This document shows, piece by piece, positions 44,081 to 53,351 of a DNA stretch of 64,000 bases. Below the pieces are notes generated by a model, which did not search any database, was not told the origin of the DNA, and saw only the letters and a list, made by a program, of their open reading frames with translations. The stretch lies in the NCBI RefSeq assembly GCF_025263565.1, contig NZ_CP079865.1, positions 1,922,001 to 1,986,000 on the forward strand, in the 5' to 3' direction. The stretch is from Mycobacterium sp. SMC-8. Lineage in GTDB: Bacteria; Actinomycetota; Actinomycetes; Mycobacteriales; Mycobacteriaceae. The translations under genes and the position numbers were made by a program. Position 1 is the first letter of the stretch. Each line of letters begins with the position of its first letter.

Positions 44081-44696
44081 CGTCCACTGCCCGCGCCAGG
44101 CGCGGGTACAGGATCGCCGGTCCCAGCCAGCGGGCGACGAAGCGCCGCAATGCCACGCCATCGCGTGGTGGCTGCCCGGGGTCGACGAGAATCGAGTGCA
44201 TCGTGCGCAGGCTCAGCTCCGCGAGCTCGTCGAGCGCTGCCTCGTCGAAACCGTGCTGATCCCAATCGATGTCGAACCGCTGCAGGATGGATCTTGCGAA
44301 CGTCATCGCGGTCTCTGACGTCAGCGAAGTTGTCACGTCGCCCCGGTGCCGTGAGGTCAGCAGGTTCTCGAACTGGCGATCACCGGCCAGCCGCTCCACC
44401 GAGTAGGACACGCTCTCGACCATGGCCGCCACCGGGTCGGTGAGACCGCGCACGTGCGCGGCGAGCTGGTCGATGAAGCCGTCGGCCGCTCGCATCGCAC
44501 AGGCGACCACGATGGCCTCCGGCCCGGGGAAGTAGCGGTACACCGTCTGGCGGGTCACCCCCAACGCGCGGGCCACATCGGTGAGGCGCATTGTCGCTCC
44601 GTGCTCGGCGACGATGTCGTCGGCGGCGTCGAGGATCCGGCTGATCGCCTCCTCGTCGGAGGCCGGCCACTGGCCGGACCATCCGCGGCTACGCAT
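44061..44696 (-). CDS. TetR-family transcriptional regulator
   Basis: A 211-residue TetR protein: HTH segment RLTDVARALGVTRQTVYRYFPGPEAI followed by a helical ligand domain. It starts within the last bases of the P450 gene (8-bp overlap), so it is co-transcribed with and probably regulates it. The C-terminal coding sequence runs 20 bp into the end of the convergent cutinase gene. Confidence 0.87.
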   Translation of the reverse strand: MRSRGWSGQWPASDEEAISRILDAADDIVAEHGATMRLTDVARALGVTRQTVYRYFPGPEAIVVACAMRAADGFIDQLAAHVRGLTDPVAAMVESVSYSVERLAGDRQFENLLTSRHRGDVTTSLTSETAMTFARSILQRFDIDWDQHGFDEAALDELAELSLRTMHSILVDPGQPPRDGVALRRFVARWLGPAILYPRLARAVDVISPRR

Positions 44697-45918
44697 CGAA
44701 CTCCAGCTCGAGGACGGTTGGCCCCGTCATGCCGAGCATCGGTTTCCATGGGGCAGAGCCGCTTCGGCGTGGATTCGACAGGCGGGCCGCGAGGATCCAG
44801 AGAGCCTCGGCCAGCTCCCGTCGGGCCAGGTTGGCGCCCAGGCAGTAGTGCACGCCGCCACCGAACGTCAGGATGGCCGGAGCCTGCTCGCGCTCGAGGT
44901 CCAGCCGGGCGGCGTCGGTGTAGACGGCCGGATCACGGTTGGCCGCGAACGTGTTCACGAATACGAAAGTGCCTGCCGGGAAGAGGTATTCGCCGAACTC
45001 GACGTCGTCGAGCACGATCCGCGGTGCGCCGCACACCACGGGGGAGTGTCGCATCGTCTCCTCGACCGCGCGCATCGCGAGCTCGGGACGGTCGGCCAGC
45101 AGCGCCCACTGGTCGGGTCGCTCGCTGAGCGCCTGCACGGACGCCGCCAGCTGGCTTCTGGTGGTGTCGGTGCCCGCCATCAGCAGGCTGGCGGCCAGCA
45201 TCTGCAGCTCGGACGTGCTCAGCCGGTCGCCGTCGTCCTCGGCCCGGATCAGGTCGGAGAGCAGATCGTCGGTGAGGTGCCTGCGGCGGTGGTCGACCAT
45301 CCGGTCGACGTAGTCGTCCAACTCCCCCCACGCCCGCATGACATCGTCCTGGACCGCGGCGATGTCGGTGCTGAAGCTGAAGGCGCGGAAGACGTCTTCG
45401 GTCCAGTCCGAGAACAATCGCCAGTCCTCGCGGGGCGCGCCGAGAAGCGCGCAGATGATCGGGATCGGGTACGGGCGGGCGATGTCGGCGACGACGTCGC
45501 AGCGGCGGGCGTCGGCGACGTTGTCGACGAGTTCGTCGACCACCGCGACGATGGTGTCGTGCAGACGGTCGGTGGCCCGGGGGGTGAACGCCGTGGACAC
45601 CAGCTTGCGCAGTCGCTGGTGCTCGCTGCCTTCCAGGCACAGCAGGGTGGACATCACCTTGTCGAACAGGGGGCCGGACGTGATGCCCTGGGCCGCGAGG
45701 TTGATGCCCGGCGGAATCGTGAAGCGGATGTCGCGCAGCACAGCGCGGGCCATCTCGTAGGACAGCACCTCGGGCCCCATCGGTCCGATGGCGATCGGGG
45801 CTCCCCGCTGGGCGTCATGCAGGTCCGGCCACACCTCGGCGGGGGTCGAGAACACCTCGTAGGTCAGTGTGGGCAGGCCTGCGTCGAACACGTTTGTCAC
45901 CGTGGGGCTGACGACCAT
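44689..45918 (-). CDS. Cytochrome P450 monooxygenase
   Basis: A 409-residue soluble P450: I-helix AGTDTT at about 248-253, ExxR in EETMR (287-290), and haem loop FGGGVHYCLG with Cys359. The length and CLEGSEHQRLRKLVSTAF C-helix fit actinobacterial class I enzymes. The substrate is unknown. It forms a two-gene operon with the downstream TetR gene, and no ferredoxin is adjacent. The 255-bp space upstream to the LysG-like gene carries the promoter and a candidate inverted repeat. Confidence 0.93.
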   Translation of the reverse strand: MVVSPTVTNVFDAGLPTLTYEVFSTPAEVWPDLHDAQRGAPIAIGPMGPEVLSYEMARAVLRDIRFTIPPGINLAAQGITSGPLFDKVMSTLLCLEGSEHQRLRKLVSTAFTPRATDRLHDTIVAVVDELVDNVADARRCDVVADIARPYPIPIICALLGAPREDWRLFSDWTEDVFRAFSFSTDIAAVQDDVMRAWGELDDYVDRMVDHRRRHLTDDLLSDLIRAEDDGDRLSTSELQMLAASLLMAGTDTTRSQLAASVQALSERPDQWALLADRPELAMRAVEETMRHSPVVCGAPRIVLDDVEFGEYLFPAGTFVFVNTFAANRDPAVYTDAARLDLEREQAPAILTFGGGVHYCLGANLARRELAEALWILAARLSNPRRSGSAPWKPMLGMTGPTVLELEFDA

Positions 45919-46018
45919 CTCCCGCCTCGCTTCCGGGCCGAATGGATTTACGGATCAAGAGCAATGTATGACCATGAGGCGGAGAGGGCAGTCGAATGCA
46001 TGATTGTGCGCCGAATCC

Positions 46019-46042
46019 CATACAGATCTGCTGATGTGTATG
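46019..46042. promoter_or_regulatory. Inverted repeat upstream of the P450-TetR operon
   Basis: CATACA (46019-46024) and TGTATG (46037-46042) form a 6-bp inverted repeat with a 12-bp spacer, about 100 bp ahead of the P450 start; a third TGTATG is at 45965-45970. It could be an operator for the TetR protein. The rest of the 45919-46173 interval, divergent between the P450 and the LysG-like gene, shows no other gene. Confidence 0.3.
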
Positions 46043-46173
46043 TCCATCACGCTCTGCGTAGCCGTTTGCTTTCATAGAGGTCGCGGTCGGCGGCGAACAG
46101 AGTGTCGAGCGCACGGTGCCCCGTTCGCATCAGCTTCGGTGATGAAGCCAGCGTATTGATTAGCATCGCTGAT

Positions 46174-47043
46174 GTGGTGGACCAGCTCGACACCGGGCAA
46201 CTGGCGGCGTTGTCGGCGGTCGTCGAATTCGGCAGCTTCGACGCCGCGGCCGAACGCCTGCACGTCACGCCGTCGGCGATCAGCCAACGCATCAAGGCGC
46301 TTGAGCAGCGGGTCGGCCAGGTGCTGGTGCTGCGGGAAAAACCCTGTGTGGCGACACCGGCGGGCATCCCGCTGCTGCGGCTGGCGGCGCAGACGGCGCT
46401 GCTGCAGGCCGAGGCGCTCGCCGAGATGCGCGGCGGCAGCGCCGAGCTGCCCCGAATCGCGATGGCCGTCAACGCCGATTCGATGGCGACGTGGTTCACC
46501 GAGGTGTTCGCCCGGTTGCCTCACGTGCTGTTCGACATCCGCATCGAAGACCAGGACCATTCGGCGCAGCTGCTGCGTGAGGGTGTGGTGATGGGTGCCG
46601 TCACCACCGAACGCGCACCGGTGGCCGGCTGCCGGGTGCAACCGCTCGGGGTGATGCGGTACGTGCCGGTGGCCACCGAGGCCTACGTGCAGCGCCACTT
46701 TCCCGACGGATTCACCCGCGAGGCGGCGGAACGGGCGCCGTCGCTGGCCTGGAATCGCGCGGATGCTCTCCAGGATCACCTGGTGCGCAAGGTGTTTCGC
46801 AGGTCAGTGGCGCGTCCGGTCCACTATGTCCCGACGGCCGCCGGGTTTGGCGCGGCCGTGCACGCCGGGCTGGGGTGGGGCATGTACCCCATCCAGCTGC
46901 TGGACGCGTCGTTCGTGCCGATCGCCGACCAGCATCTCGACGTGCCCCTGTACTGGCAGTGCTGGAAGCTCGACAGCGACATCGTCAGGCAGGTCACCGC
47001 GGCCGTCGACTCGGCCGCGTCGGGGCTGCTTCGCGACCGGTGA
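46174..47043 (+). CDS. lysG: LysG/ArgP-type LysR transcriptional regulator
   Basis: A 289-residue LysR-type regulator with the N-terminus VDQLDTGQLAALSAVVEFGSF and the ArgP/LysG hallmarks REKPC in the linker, AVNADSMATWF, IEDQDHSAQLLREGVVMGAVTTE and VPLYWQCWKLDS. LysG senses lysine/arginine and activates the exporter lysE, normally divergent from it; here the divergent gene is a P450, and no lysE is in the window. The GTG at 46174 gives the family N-terminus; an open frame extends to 46102 but its extra 24 residues are unlike LysR proteins. Confidence 0.82.
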   Translation: MVDQLDTGQLAALSAVVEFGSFDAAAERLHVTPSAISQRIKALEQRVGQVLVLREKPCVATPAGIPLLRLAAQTALLQAEALAEMRGGSAELPRIAMAVNADSMATWFTEVFARLPHVLFDIRIEDQDHSAQLLREGVVMGAVTTERAPVAGCRVQPLGVMRYVPVATEAYVQRHFPDGFTREAAERAPSLAWNRADALQDHLVRKVFRRSVARPVHYVPTAAGFGAAVHAGLGWGMYPIQLLDASFVPIADQHLDVPLYWQCWKLDSDIVRQVTAAVDSAASGLLRDR

Positions 47044-47067
47044 GCGCGGACAGGGACAATCGCTGAC

Positions 47068-47832
47068 ATGGTCGCCGCGGTCAAGGTCCGGATTCTCGGC
47101 GTCGGCATGGGCCCGCAGCACGTCACGCCGGAGGTCGCCGAGGCTCTGCGCACGGTCGACTACGTGCTGGCCGCCGAGAAGGCCGACGACGACCGGCTGC
47201 TCGCGCTGCGCCGCGAGATCGTGCGCGCGCACGGCGGCGCCGAGCTCGTCGCACTGCCCGACCCGCCCCGTGACCGCTCCGAGCGCCTGACCACCGGTGG
47301 GTATGAGTCCGCCGTCACCGACTGGCACGACGCCCGCGCGGCCCAGTACGCCGGCGTCCTGAAGGAGCGCGGGGGCACCGCCGCGTTCCTGGTGTGGGGG
47401 GACCCCTCGCTGTACGACTCGACGATCCGGGTAGTGGAGAAGGTGCGTGCCCACCTGGAGCCACACGTCGCACTGGACTTCGACGTGCTGCCCGGGATCA
47501 GCGCGCCGCAGCTGCTGGCCGCGCGGCACCGCATCGTGCTGCACGAGGTCGGCAAACCCGTGCACGTCACGACCGGCCGCCGGCTGCAGGAAGCGGTCGC
47601 GGCGGGCATGGACAACATCGTCGCGATGCTCAACCCGCCGCCCGAGCGGCTGGATTTCACCGGCCTCGCCGACTGGACCATCTGGTGGGGCGCCAACCTC
47701 GGCGCCCCGGGAGAGCGACTGCTCACCGGGCGGCTGCGCGACGTGCTGCCCGCCGTCGCCGATGCCCGCGCCGCGGCCGACGCCCACGACGGCTGGGTGA
47801 TGGACGTCTTCCTGATCCGGAGAGATCGATGA
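47068..47832 (+). CDS. cobF: Precorrin-6A synthase (deacetylating)
   Basis: A 254-residue SAM-dependent tetrapyrrole methylase-fold protein: RILGVGMGPQHVTPEVAEAL glycine-rich first motif, EKADDDRLL, FLVWGDPSLYDSTIR and VLPGISAPQLLAARHRIVLHEVG; these residues mark CobF of the aerobic cobalamin pathway. It methylates C1 and removes the acetyl group of precorrin-5. Its stop overlaps the ATG of cobQ. Presence of CobF rather than CbiD points to the oxygen-dependent route. Confidence 0.9.
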   Translation: MVAAVKVRILGVGMGPQHVTPEVAEALRTVDYVLAAEKADDDRLLALRREIVRAHGGAELVALPDPPRDRSERLTTGGYESAVTDWHDARAAQYAGVLKERGGTAAFLVWGDPSLYDSTIRVVEKVRAHLEPHVALDFDVLPGISAPQLLAARHRIVLHEVGKPVHVTTGRRLQEAVAAGMDNIVAMLNPPPERLDFTGLADWTIWWGANLGAPGERLLTGRLRDVLPAVADARAAADAHDGWVMDVFLIRRDR

Positions 47833-49301
47833 CGGGCCTGCTGATCGCAGGCACCACCAGCGATGCCGGCAAGACCGCGGTGACCACGGGGCTGTGCCGG
47901 GCCCTGGCGCGCCGCGGGCTCAAGGTGGCCCCGTACAAGGCGCAGAACATGTCCAACAACTCGATGGTCTGCGTGGGGGACGGCGGCGGAGTCGAGATCG
48001 GGCGGGCACAGTGGGTGCAGGCGCTGGCCGCGCGCGCCACACCGGAAGCCGCGATGAATCCGGTGCTGCTCAAACCGGGCAGCGACCGCCGCAGCCATGT
48101 GGTGCTGATGGGCCGACCGTGGGGGCACGTGTCCTCGTCGGACTGGTTGGAGGGCCGGCGCGCGCTGGCCGCCGCCGCGCACGCCGCCTACGACGACCTG
48201 GCCGCGCGCTACGATATCGTCGTCGCCGAAGGAGCCGGTTCTCCCACCGAGATCAACCTGCGCGCAGGCGATTACGTCAACCTCGGGCTGGCCCGCCACG
48301 CGGGACTGCCGACCGTGGTGGTCGGCGACATCGACCGCGGCGGGGTGTTCGCGGCGTTCTTCGGCACGGTCGCACTGCTCTCACCGGACGACCAGGCGCT
48401 GATCGCGGGCTTCGTGGTGAACAAGTTCCGCGGCGACCCGGCCCTGTTGGCGCCCGGACTGCGTGACCTTGAGCGCCTCACGGGCCGGCGGGTCTACGGC
48501 ACCCTGCCGTGGCACCCCGACCTCTGGCTCGACTCCGAGGACGCCCTGGAACTGCAGGGCCGCCGGTCCGCCCGGCCCGGCGCCCGCCGCGTCGCGGTGG
48601 TGCGGCTGCCGCGGATCAGCAACTTCACCGACGTCGACGCGTTCGGTCTGGAACCCGACCTCGACGTCGTATTCGCCTCGCACCCAAGCGCTCTGGCCGA
48701 CGCCGACCTGGTGGTGCTGCCCGGGACGCGCTCGACCATCGCCGATCTGGCCTGGCTGCGGTCACGCGGACTGGACCAAGCGGTGCTGGCCCACGCCGCC
48801 GCGGGCAGACCGGTGCTCGGCATCTGCGGCGGCTTTCAGATGCTGGGCCGCGTGATCCGCGACCTGCACGGCGTCGAGGGTGGCACCGCCGAGGCCGACG
48901 GGCTGGGACTGCTGGACGTCGAGACGGATTTCGTTGCCGACAAGGCACTTCGGCTTCCCGAGGGGCAGTGGGAGGGTGCCTCCGCGTCGGGCTACGAGAT
49001 CCACCACGGACGGATCACCCCGGGACCCGGCGGCGACGAGTTCCCCGGCGGTGTCCGGTGCGGCCCGGTGTTCGGCACGATGTGGCACGGCGCGTTCGAG
49101 GGCGACGCGCTGCGCGCGCGCTTCCTGACCGAAACCCTCGGCGTGCCGGCATCCGGCGCCTCGTTCCCGAAGGCCCGCGAAGACCGAATCGACCTCCTCG
49201 GCAACCTCGTGGAGGAACACCTCGACGTCGACGCGCTGCTGCACCTCGCCGAACATGCTCCGCCGCAAGGGCTTCCGTTCCTGCCCCCCGGAGCGCCGTG
49301 A
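47829..49301 (+). CDS. cobQ: Cobyric acid synthase
   Basis: A 490-residue amidotransferase. N-terminal P-loop ATPase domain with [14 protein letters not shown] and [42 protein letters not shown]-terminal class I glutaminase domain with the nucleophile in [10 protein letters not shown] and a later His in YEIHHG. It amidates four side chains of adenosylcobyrinate diamide using glutamine. Coupled to cobF and cobK by overlapping stop and start codons. Confidence 0.96.
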   Translation: MTGLLIAGTTSDAGKTAVTTGLCRALARRGLKVAPYKAQNMSNNSMVCVGDGGGVEIGRAQWVQALAARATPEAAMNPVLLKPGSDRRSHVVLMGRPWGHVSSSDWLEGRRALAAAAHAAYDDLAARYDIVVAEGAGSPTEINLRAGDYVNLGLARHAGLPTVVVGDIDRGGVFAAFFGTVALLSPDDQALIAGFVVNKFRGDPALLAPGLRDLERLTGRRVYGTLPWHPDLWLDSEDALELQGRRSARPGARRVAVVRLPRISNFTDVDAFGLEPDLDVVFASHPSALADADLVVLPGTRSTIADLAWLRSRGLDQAVLAHAAAGRPVLGICGGFQMLGRVIRDLHGVEGGTAEADGLGLLDVETDFVADKALRLPEGQWEGASASGYEIHHGRITPGPGGDEFPGGVRCGPVFGTMWHGAFEGDALRARFLTETLGVPASGASFPKAREDRIDLLGNLVEEHLDVDALLHLAEHAPPQGLPFLPPGAP

Positions 49302-50038
49302 TGCGAGTCCTGCTGCTGGGCGGCACCTCCGAGGCGCGGGCGTTGGCCGAACTGCTGACTGCGGAGAGCGTCGAGGTCACCACCTCGCTGGCCGGTCGGG
49401 TCAACGACCCCCGCCTGCCGGTCGGCGAGGTCCGCATCGGCGGCTTCGGCGGCGTCGACGGGCTGCGCGCCGCCCTGTCCGGCTACGACGCCGTCGTCGA
49501 CGCCACCCATCCCTTCGCCAGGAACATCTCCGCCAACGCCGCCGCCGCGGCGGGGGACACACCGCTGCTGCGCCTGGAGCGTCCCGGCTGGGCGGACCGC
49601 AGCCGGGACTCCTGGCACTGGGTGGACACCCACGAGGAGGCCGCCGCCACCGCGGCGCAGCTCGGCGGCAGGCCCTTCCTGACCGTCGGACGCCAGGAGA
49701 TCGCACGGTTCATCCCCGACCTGCGCGACCGCGCCGTGCTGGCCCGGGTGGTGCAGGCCCCCGACGTGGCCCTGCCGCCGACCTGGCGTCTGCTGACCAG
49801 CCGCGGCCCGTACGAACTGCCCGGCGAACTGCACTTGATGCGCGAACACCGCGCCGACGTACTCATCACCAAAGACTCAGGGGGACAACACACCTGGCCG
49901 AAGATCGAGGCCGCTGCGCAGCTCGACGTGCCTGTCGTCGTCGTGCGGCGCCCAGCCCGTGCCGCCGGGGTGCCCACCGTCCACGACGTCGCCGAGGCGT
50001 TGGCCTGGGTCCGGAAACTCCCCGGAGCGTCGAGATGA
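49301..50038 (+). CDS. cobK: Precorrin-6A reductase
   Basis: A 245-residue CobK/CbiJ protein: [17 protein letters not shown]-terminal NADPH-binding fold, [38 protein letters not shown], and [17 protein letters not shown] near the C-terminus. It reduces precorrin-6A to 6B with NADPH. Its ATG shares a base with the cobQ TGA. Length is normal for the family. Confidence 0.93.
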   Translation: MRVLLLGGTSEARALAELLTAESVEVTTSLAGRVNDPRLPVGEVRIGGFGGVDGLRAALSGYDAVVDATHPFARNISANAAAAAGDTPLLRLERPGWADRSRDSWHWVDTHEEAAATAAQLGGRPFLTVGRQEIARFIPDLRDRAVLARVVQAPDVALPPTWRLLTSRGPYELPGELHLMREHRADVLITKDSGGQHTWPKIEAAAQLDVPVVVVRRPARAAGVPTVHDVAEALAWVRKLPGASR

Positions 50039-50562
50039 GGATCCTGGTCACCGGTGGCGTCCGCTCCGGGAAATCCCGCCACGCCGAAGCACTTCTGAGC
50101 GACGCGCGGCAGGTCACCTACCTGGCTCCCGGGCGTCCCGCCGACGGCAGCGATCCCGACTGGGACGCGCGTGTCGCCGGCCACCGCGCGCGCAGGCCCG
50201 TGCACTGGCAGACCGTCGAGACCACCGATGTCGCCGCCGCGGTCCGCGACGTCGACGGCGCGGTCCTCGTCGACTGTCTGGGCACCTGGCTGACGGCCGT
50301 GCTGGACCGGAACAATTTGTGGGACAAAGGCTCCCGGGAGGCGTACGACGCGGTCGAGGCTCGCCTCACTGCGCTGTGCGCCGCGCTGACCGCACGCCGC
50401 GGGGCGGTGGTCGTGGTGACCAACGAAGTGGGGCTCGGGGTGGTGCCGTCGCACCGGTCCGGCGTGCTGTTCCGCGATCTGCTCGGCACCGCCAATCAGC
50501 GGGTCGCGGCGGTCTGTGACGAAGTGCATCTGGTGATCGCCGGCCGGGTGCTCAAGATCTGA
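50035..50562 (+). CDS. cobU: Adenosylcobinamide kinase/guanylyltransferase
   Basis: A 175-residue CobU/CobP: P-loop [17 protein letters not shown], the [28 protein letters not shown] region with the guanylylated His in the second strand, [12 protein letters not shown] and [17 protein letters not shown]. It phosphorylates and guanylylates adenosylcobinamide in nucleotide-loop assembly. ATG overlaps the cobK stop. The gene is last of the plus-strand cob run and converges on bluB. Confidence 0.93.
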   Translation: MRILVTGGVRSGKSRHAEALLSDARQVTYLAPGRPADGSDPDWDARVAGHRARRPVHWQTVETTDVAAAVRDVDGAVLVDCLGTWLTAVLDRNNLWDKGSREAYDAVEARLTALCAALTARRGAVVVVTNEVGLGVVPSHRSGVLFRDLLGTANQRVAAVCDEVHLVIAGRVLKI

Positions 50563-50563
50563 C

Positions 50564-50578
50564 GGGCGCGATTCGCCC
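50564..50578. terminator. Possible bidirectional terminator between cobU and bluB
   Basis: GGGCG (50564-50568) and CGCCC (50574-50578) form a short GC hairpin with a 5-base loop in the 18-bp gap between the convergent genes. No U-tract is present. Confidence 0.3.
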
Positions 50579-50580
50579 AT

Positions 50581-51222
50581 TCAACGGGCCCGATAGCGCT
50601 CCTCGTGCAGCACGGTCTCCAGGGAGGAGCGGGCCCGCCAGCCGAAGCGTTCCAGATCGGGGACGTCGGGCAGGTCGGCGACCGGTCCGACGCACAACCA
50701 GGCGACCGGCCGCACCTGCTCGGGCATCCCGACAAGGGCGCGGAGGAACTCTTCGCGGTAGAACGACACCCAGCCGACCCCGAGTCCCTCGACAGTCGCT
50801 GCCAGCCAGAGGTTTTGGATCGCGCAGACCACCGAGAAGAGGCCGGCGTCGGGAATGGCGTGCCGGCCCAGCACCTGCGGGCCGGCCCTCGTGGGGTCAT
50901 AGCCGACGACGATGCCGAGGCCGGATTCGCAGATGCCCTCGATCTTGATGCGCCCGAAGGTTTCGGCGCGTTCGCCGGACAGCTCGCCCGCGAACGTCTC
51001 GCGTTCGGCGGCCACGTGGTCCCGGAAGGTCTTCAGGGTCTGCGGTGACCGCACCAGGACGAAATCCCATGGCTGGGACATGCCGACCGACGGCGCCGCG
51101 TGGGCGGCGAGCAACACCCGCTGCAGCACATCCTCGGCGACCGACTGACCGGTGAACTCGCGGCGGGTGTCGCGGCGGCGGTTGATGACGTCGTACAGCG
51201 CCGCCGCGCAGTCGTCGCTCAC
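50581..51222 (-). CDS. bluB: 5,6-dimethylbenzimidazole synthase
   Basis: A 213-residue BluB: nitroreductase-like fold with NRRRDTRREFTGQSV, APSVGMSQPWDFVLVRS (BluB-specific GMSQPW), GIVVGYDPTR, QNLWLAATVEGLGVGWVSFYRE and VAWLCVGPV. It uses reduced FMN and oxygen to convert the flavin into the lower ligand of cobalamin. The GTG at 51222 overlaps the stop of cobM (GTGA), and a longer open frame upstream is rejected. It complements the neighbouring cob genes. Confidence 0.9.
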   Translation of the reverse strand: MSDDCAAALYDVINRRRDTRREFTGQSVAEDVLQRVLLAAHAAPSVGMSQPWDFVLVRSPQTLKTFRDHVAAERETFAGELSGERAETFGRIKIEGICESGLGIVVGYDPTRAGPQVLGRHAIPDAGLFSVVCAIQNLWLAATVEGLGVGWVSFYREEFLRALVGMPEQVRPVAWLCVGPVADLPDVPDLERFGWRARSSLETVLHEERYRAR

Positions 51223-51992
51223 GAACTGCGTCCCGACCGGTCCCGCGCCGGGTCGTACAGGTAGCTCTCCCCGGCGTCCGGGTCGGGTCGGCCCGCCAGC
51301 GCGCGGCCGACCAGGATCACCGCGGCCTGCCGCAGTCCGGCCTTCTGCACCGCGTCGGCGATGTCGGCAATCGTGCCGCGCAGCACCAATTCCTGGGGCT
51401 GCGAGGCCCGGTACACCACCACCACCGGACAATCCGCGCCGTACTCCGGTTCGATCTCGGCCATCAACTCCCGGATCCGGGTGATGGCCAGGTGCAACAC
51501 CAGCGTCGCGCGGGTGGCGGCAAAAGCCTTGAGCGACTCGGTATCCGGCATCGCCGTCGAACGCTGCCGGGTGCGGGTGAGCACCACCGACTGGGCGACC
51601 AGCGGGACGGTGAGCTCACGCCCGACGCGCGCCGCGGCCGCCGCGTAGGCGGGCACCCCCGGCGTCACCTCCCAAGGCACCCCGGCCGCGTCGAGCCTGC
51701 GCGTCTGCTCGGAGACCGCCGAATACACCGACGGATCGCCCGAGACCAGCCGCACCACCCGAAGGCCGGCGTGGTGGCCGTCGGCGAGCCGGGCCACGAT
51801 CATGTCCAGGTCCAGATTCTCGGTGTCAACCAGGTCGGCGTCGGGCGAGCAGTGGGCGAGCACCGCGGCATCCAGGTAGGTGCCTGGGTACAGCACCAGC
51901 TCGGCGTCGGCGAGCAACCGGGCCGCACGCACGGTCAGCAGATCCGCGGCGCCCGGCCCGGCGCCGACGAACTGCACCGCACGATCATTCAT
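51219..51992 (-). CDS. cobM: Precorrin-4 C11-methyltransferase
   Basis: A 257-residue tetrapyrrole methylase: VQFVGAGPGAADLLTVRAARLL, LVLYPGTYLD, VVRLVSGDPSVYSAVSEQ, VPWEVTPGVPAYAAAAA, then ELTVPLVAQSVVLTRT and VVVVYRASQPQE. It methylates C11 of precorrin-4. It starts at an ATG 35 bp after the end of the amidohydrolase gene. It continues beyond the window edge of the cob group as a two-gene unit with bluB. Confidence 0.93.
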   Translation of the reverse strand: MNDRAVQFVGAGPGAADLLTVRAARLLADAELVLYPGTYLDAAVLAHCSPDADLVDTENLDLDMIVARLADGHHAGLRVVRLVSGDPSVYSAVSEQTRRLDAAGVPWEVTPGVPAYAAAAARVGRELTVPLVAQSVVLTRTRQRSTAMPDTESLKAFAATRATLVLHLAITRIRELMAEIEPEYGADCPVVVVYRASQPQELVLRGTIADIADAVQKAGLRQAAVILVGRALAGRPDPDAGESYLYDPARDRSGRSS

Positions 51993-52027
51993 CGCCCCGG
52001 AGTCTAGATACGGGCGCCGCCGACCTC

Positions 52028-53269
52028 TCAGGCGGTGGTCAGCGCCGGAGGCTTGACCGCCTCGGGATCGGGGTTGGCGATCGGCAGTCCCATGAAGCGG
52101 CGCGCGTTGTCTCCCATGAAGTCGTAAGTGCGGCGCACGTCCATCCCCTCGGCGTACTTCCAGAAGCCCTTCGGTTCGGCCAGACCTTCGGGATGGGGGT
52201 AGTCCGAGCCGAACATCACCTTGTCCCAGCCGACGGTGTTGACGACGTCGGACACACAGCCCTCCCAGAACGGGCTGACCCAGATGTTGCGCCGGAACAC
52301 GTCCAGCGGATGCTCGGGGAAGTTCTGCGGCATCTTCTTGGCGAGTTCCTCGAAGTCGTTGAACAGCGGGAAGATCCACGAGCTGCCGTTCTCGACGCTG
52401 GCGATGCGCAGTTTCGGGAACCGGGTCAGGGTGCCGTGGCAGATCAGGCTGGTGATCATGTCGGCGATCTCGCGGTGGCCGAGCACCATCCAGCGGAACG
52501 CGCTCATCGCCATGAAGTTCTGGGTGTGCGGGGGTTCCCACCGGCCGACGTAGTCGTCCAGCGGCGGGTAGCCGGCGTGCAGCACGATCGGCAGTCCGGC
52601 GGCCTCGACGTCGCGCCAGAACGGGTCGAACTCGGGCAGCGCGGGGGAGCGCCAGCCGCGCAGGCCGTTGACCGGCCCCGGCTTGATCAGCGCCACCTTG
52701 GCGCCGTGGGCCAGGATGTATTCCAGTTCGCGCTGGGCACCGTCGACCTCGGAGAGGTTGATGATCGGAGTCGAGAACACCCGGCCCTGGTAGTCGAAAC
52801 CCCAGTGCTCGGCCATCCACTGGTTCAGCGCATGGATGACGGCCAGCGTGAGCTCGGGATCGTCGGCGGTGGCGTGTTCGATCAGGCTGGCCAGCGTCGG
52901 ATAGTTCAGCGCCTCGCGCACGCCCTGGCGGTCCAGTTCTGCGACGCGGTCGGCGGGATTGCGGGTGGCCGCGGGCGCCTCGATCGCCGGGCCCTGCATC
53001 TCCCGCAGCGTCAGACCCTCGGTGTTCTCGCCGGCGAAGAACTTCTCGTGGGCGCCGGGGGCGGCGACACGCTCGAAGGTCGGATTGGGGATGAAGTCGG
53101 ACACCCGGTTGTTGATCACGATCCGCGTATGCCGGCCGAACTGCGCGTACTGCACCGCACGCGCATACCGATCCGGCAGATATCTGGTCAGCGCGTCCGG
53201 CGTCTCGTACATGTGCTGGTCGGCATCGAAGATCGGAGCATCGCGGAACTGCCCGGTTGAATCTGACAT
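52028..53269 (-). CDS. Amidohydrolase-2 family protein
   Basis: A 413-residue TIM-barrel metal hydrolase: IFDADQHMYE (Asp-x-His in place of His-x-His), LNYPTLASL, PIVLHAGYPPLDDYVG, LICHGTLTRFPKLRIASVENG and FGSDYPHPEG. The family includes decarboxylases and hydrolases acting on aromatic and acyl compounds, and mycobacteria have many uncharacterised copies. Start: ATG at 53269, with GGAAGGTGA ahead. A strong inverted repeat 41 bp upstream is a candidate operator for the TetR gene encoded next. Confidence 0.85.
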   Translation of the reverse strand: MSDSTGQFRDAPIFDADQHMYETPDALTRYLPDRYARAVQYAQFGRHTRIVINNRVSDFIPNPTFERVAAPGAHEKFFAGENTEGLTLREMQGPAIEAPAATRNPADRVAELDRQGVREALNYPTLASLIEHATADDPELTLAVIHALNQWMAEHWGFDYQGRVFSTPIINLSEVDGAQRELEYILAHGAKVALIKPGPVNGLRGWRSPALPEFDPFWRDVEAAGLPIVLHAGYPPLDDYVGRWEPPHTQNFMAMSAFRWMVLGHREIADMITSLICHGTLTRFPKLRIASVENGSSWIFPLFNDFEELAKKMPQNFPEHPLDVFRRNIWVSPFWEGCVSDVVNTVGWDKVMFGSDYPHPEGLAEPKGFWKYAEGMDVRRTYDFMGDNARRFMGLPIANPDPEAVKPPALTTA

Positions 53270-53309
53270 CGTCACCTTCCGATCGCACACCCGGCACGTC
53301 GTGAGTGAT

Positions 53310-53332
53310 CTTACTGTAATGCCGACGGTAAG
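53310..53332. promoter_or_regulatory. Inverted-repeat operator candidate upstream of the amidohydrolase gene
   Basis: CTTACTGT (53310-53317) and ACGGTAAG (53325-53332) are inverted repeats matching in 7 of 8 positions around a 7-bp spacer (AATGCCG). It lies in the 82-bp gap between the TetR gene and the amidohydrolase gene and has the size and symmetry of a TetR operator. Confidence 0.5.
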
Positions 53333-53351
53333 TGCCTCGCCGTGGGTCCGG

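Noticed and set aside
47160..48299. 379-residue minus frame across cobF and cobQ
   Set aside because: Both cob genes are unmistakable and occupy the plus strand; the minus frame has no recognisable motif.
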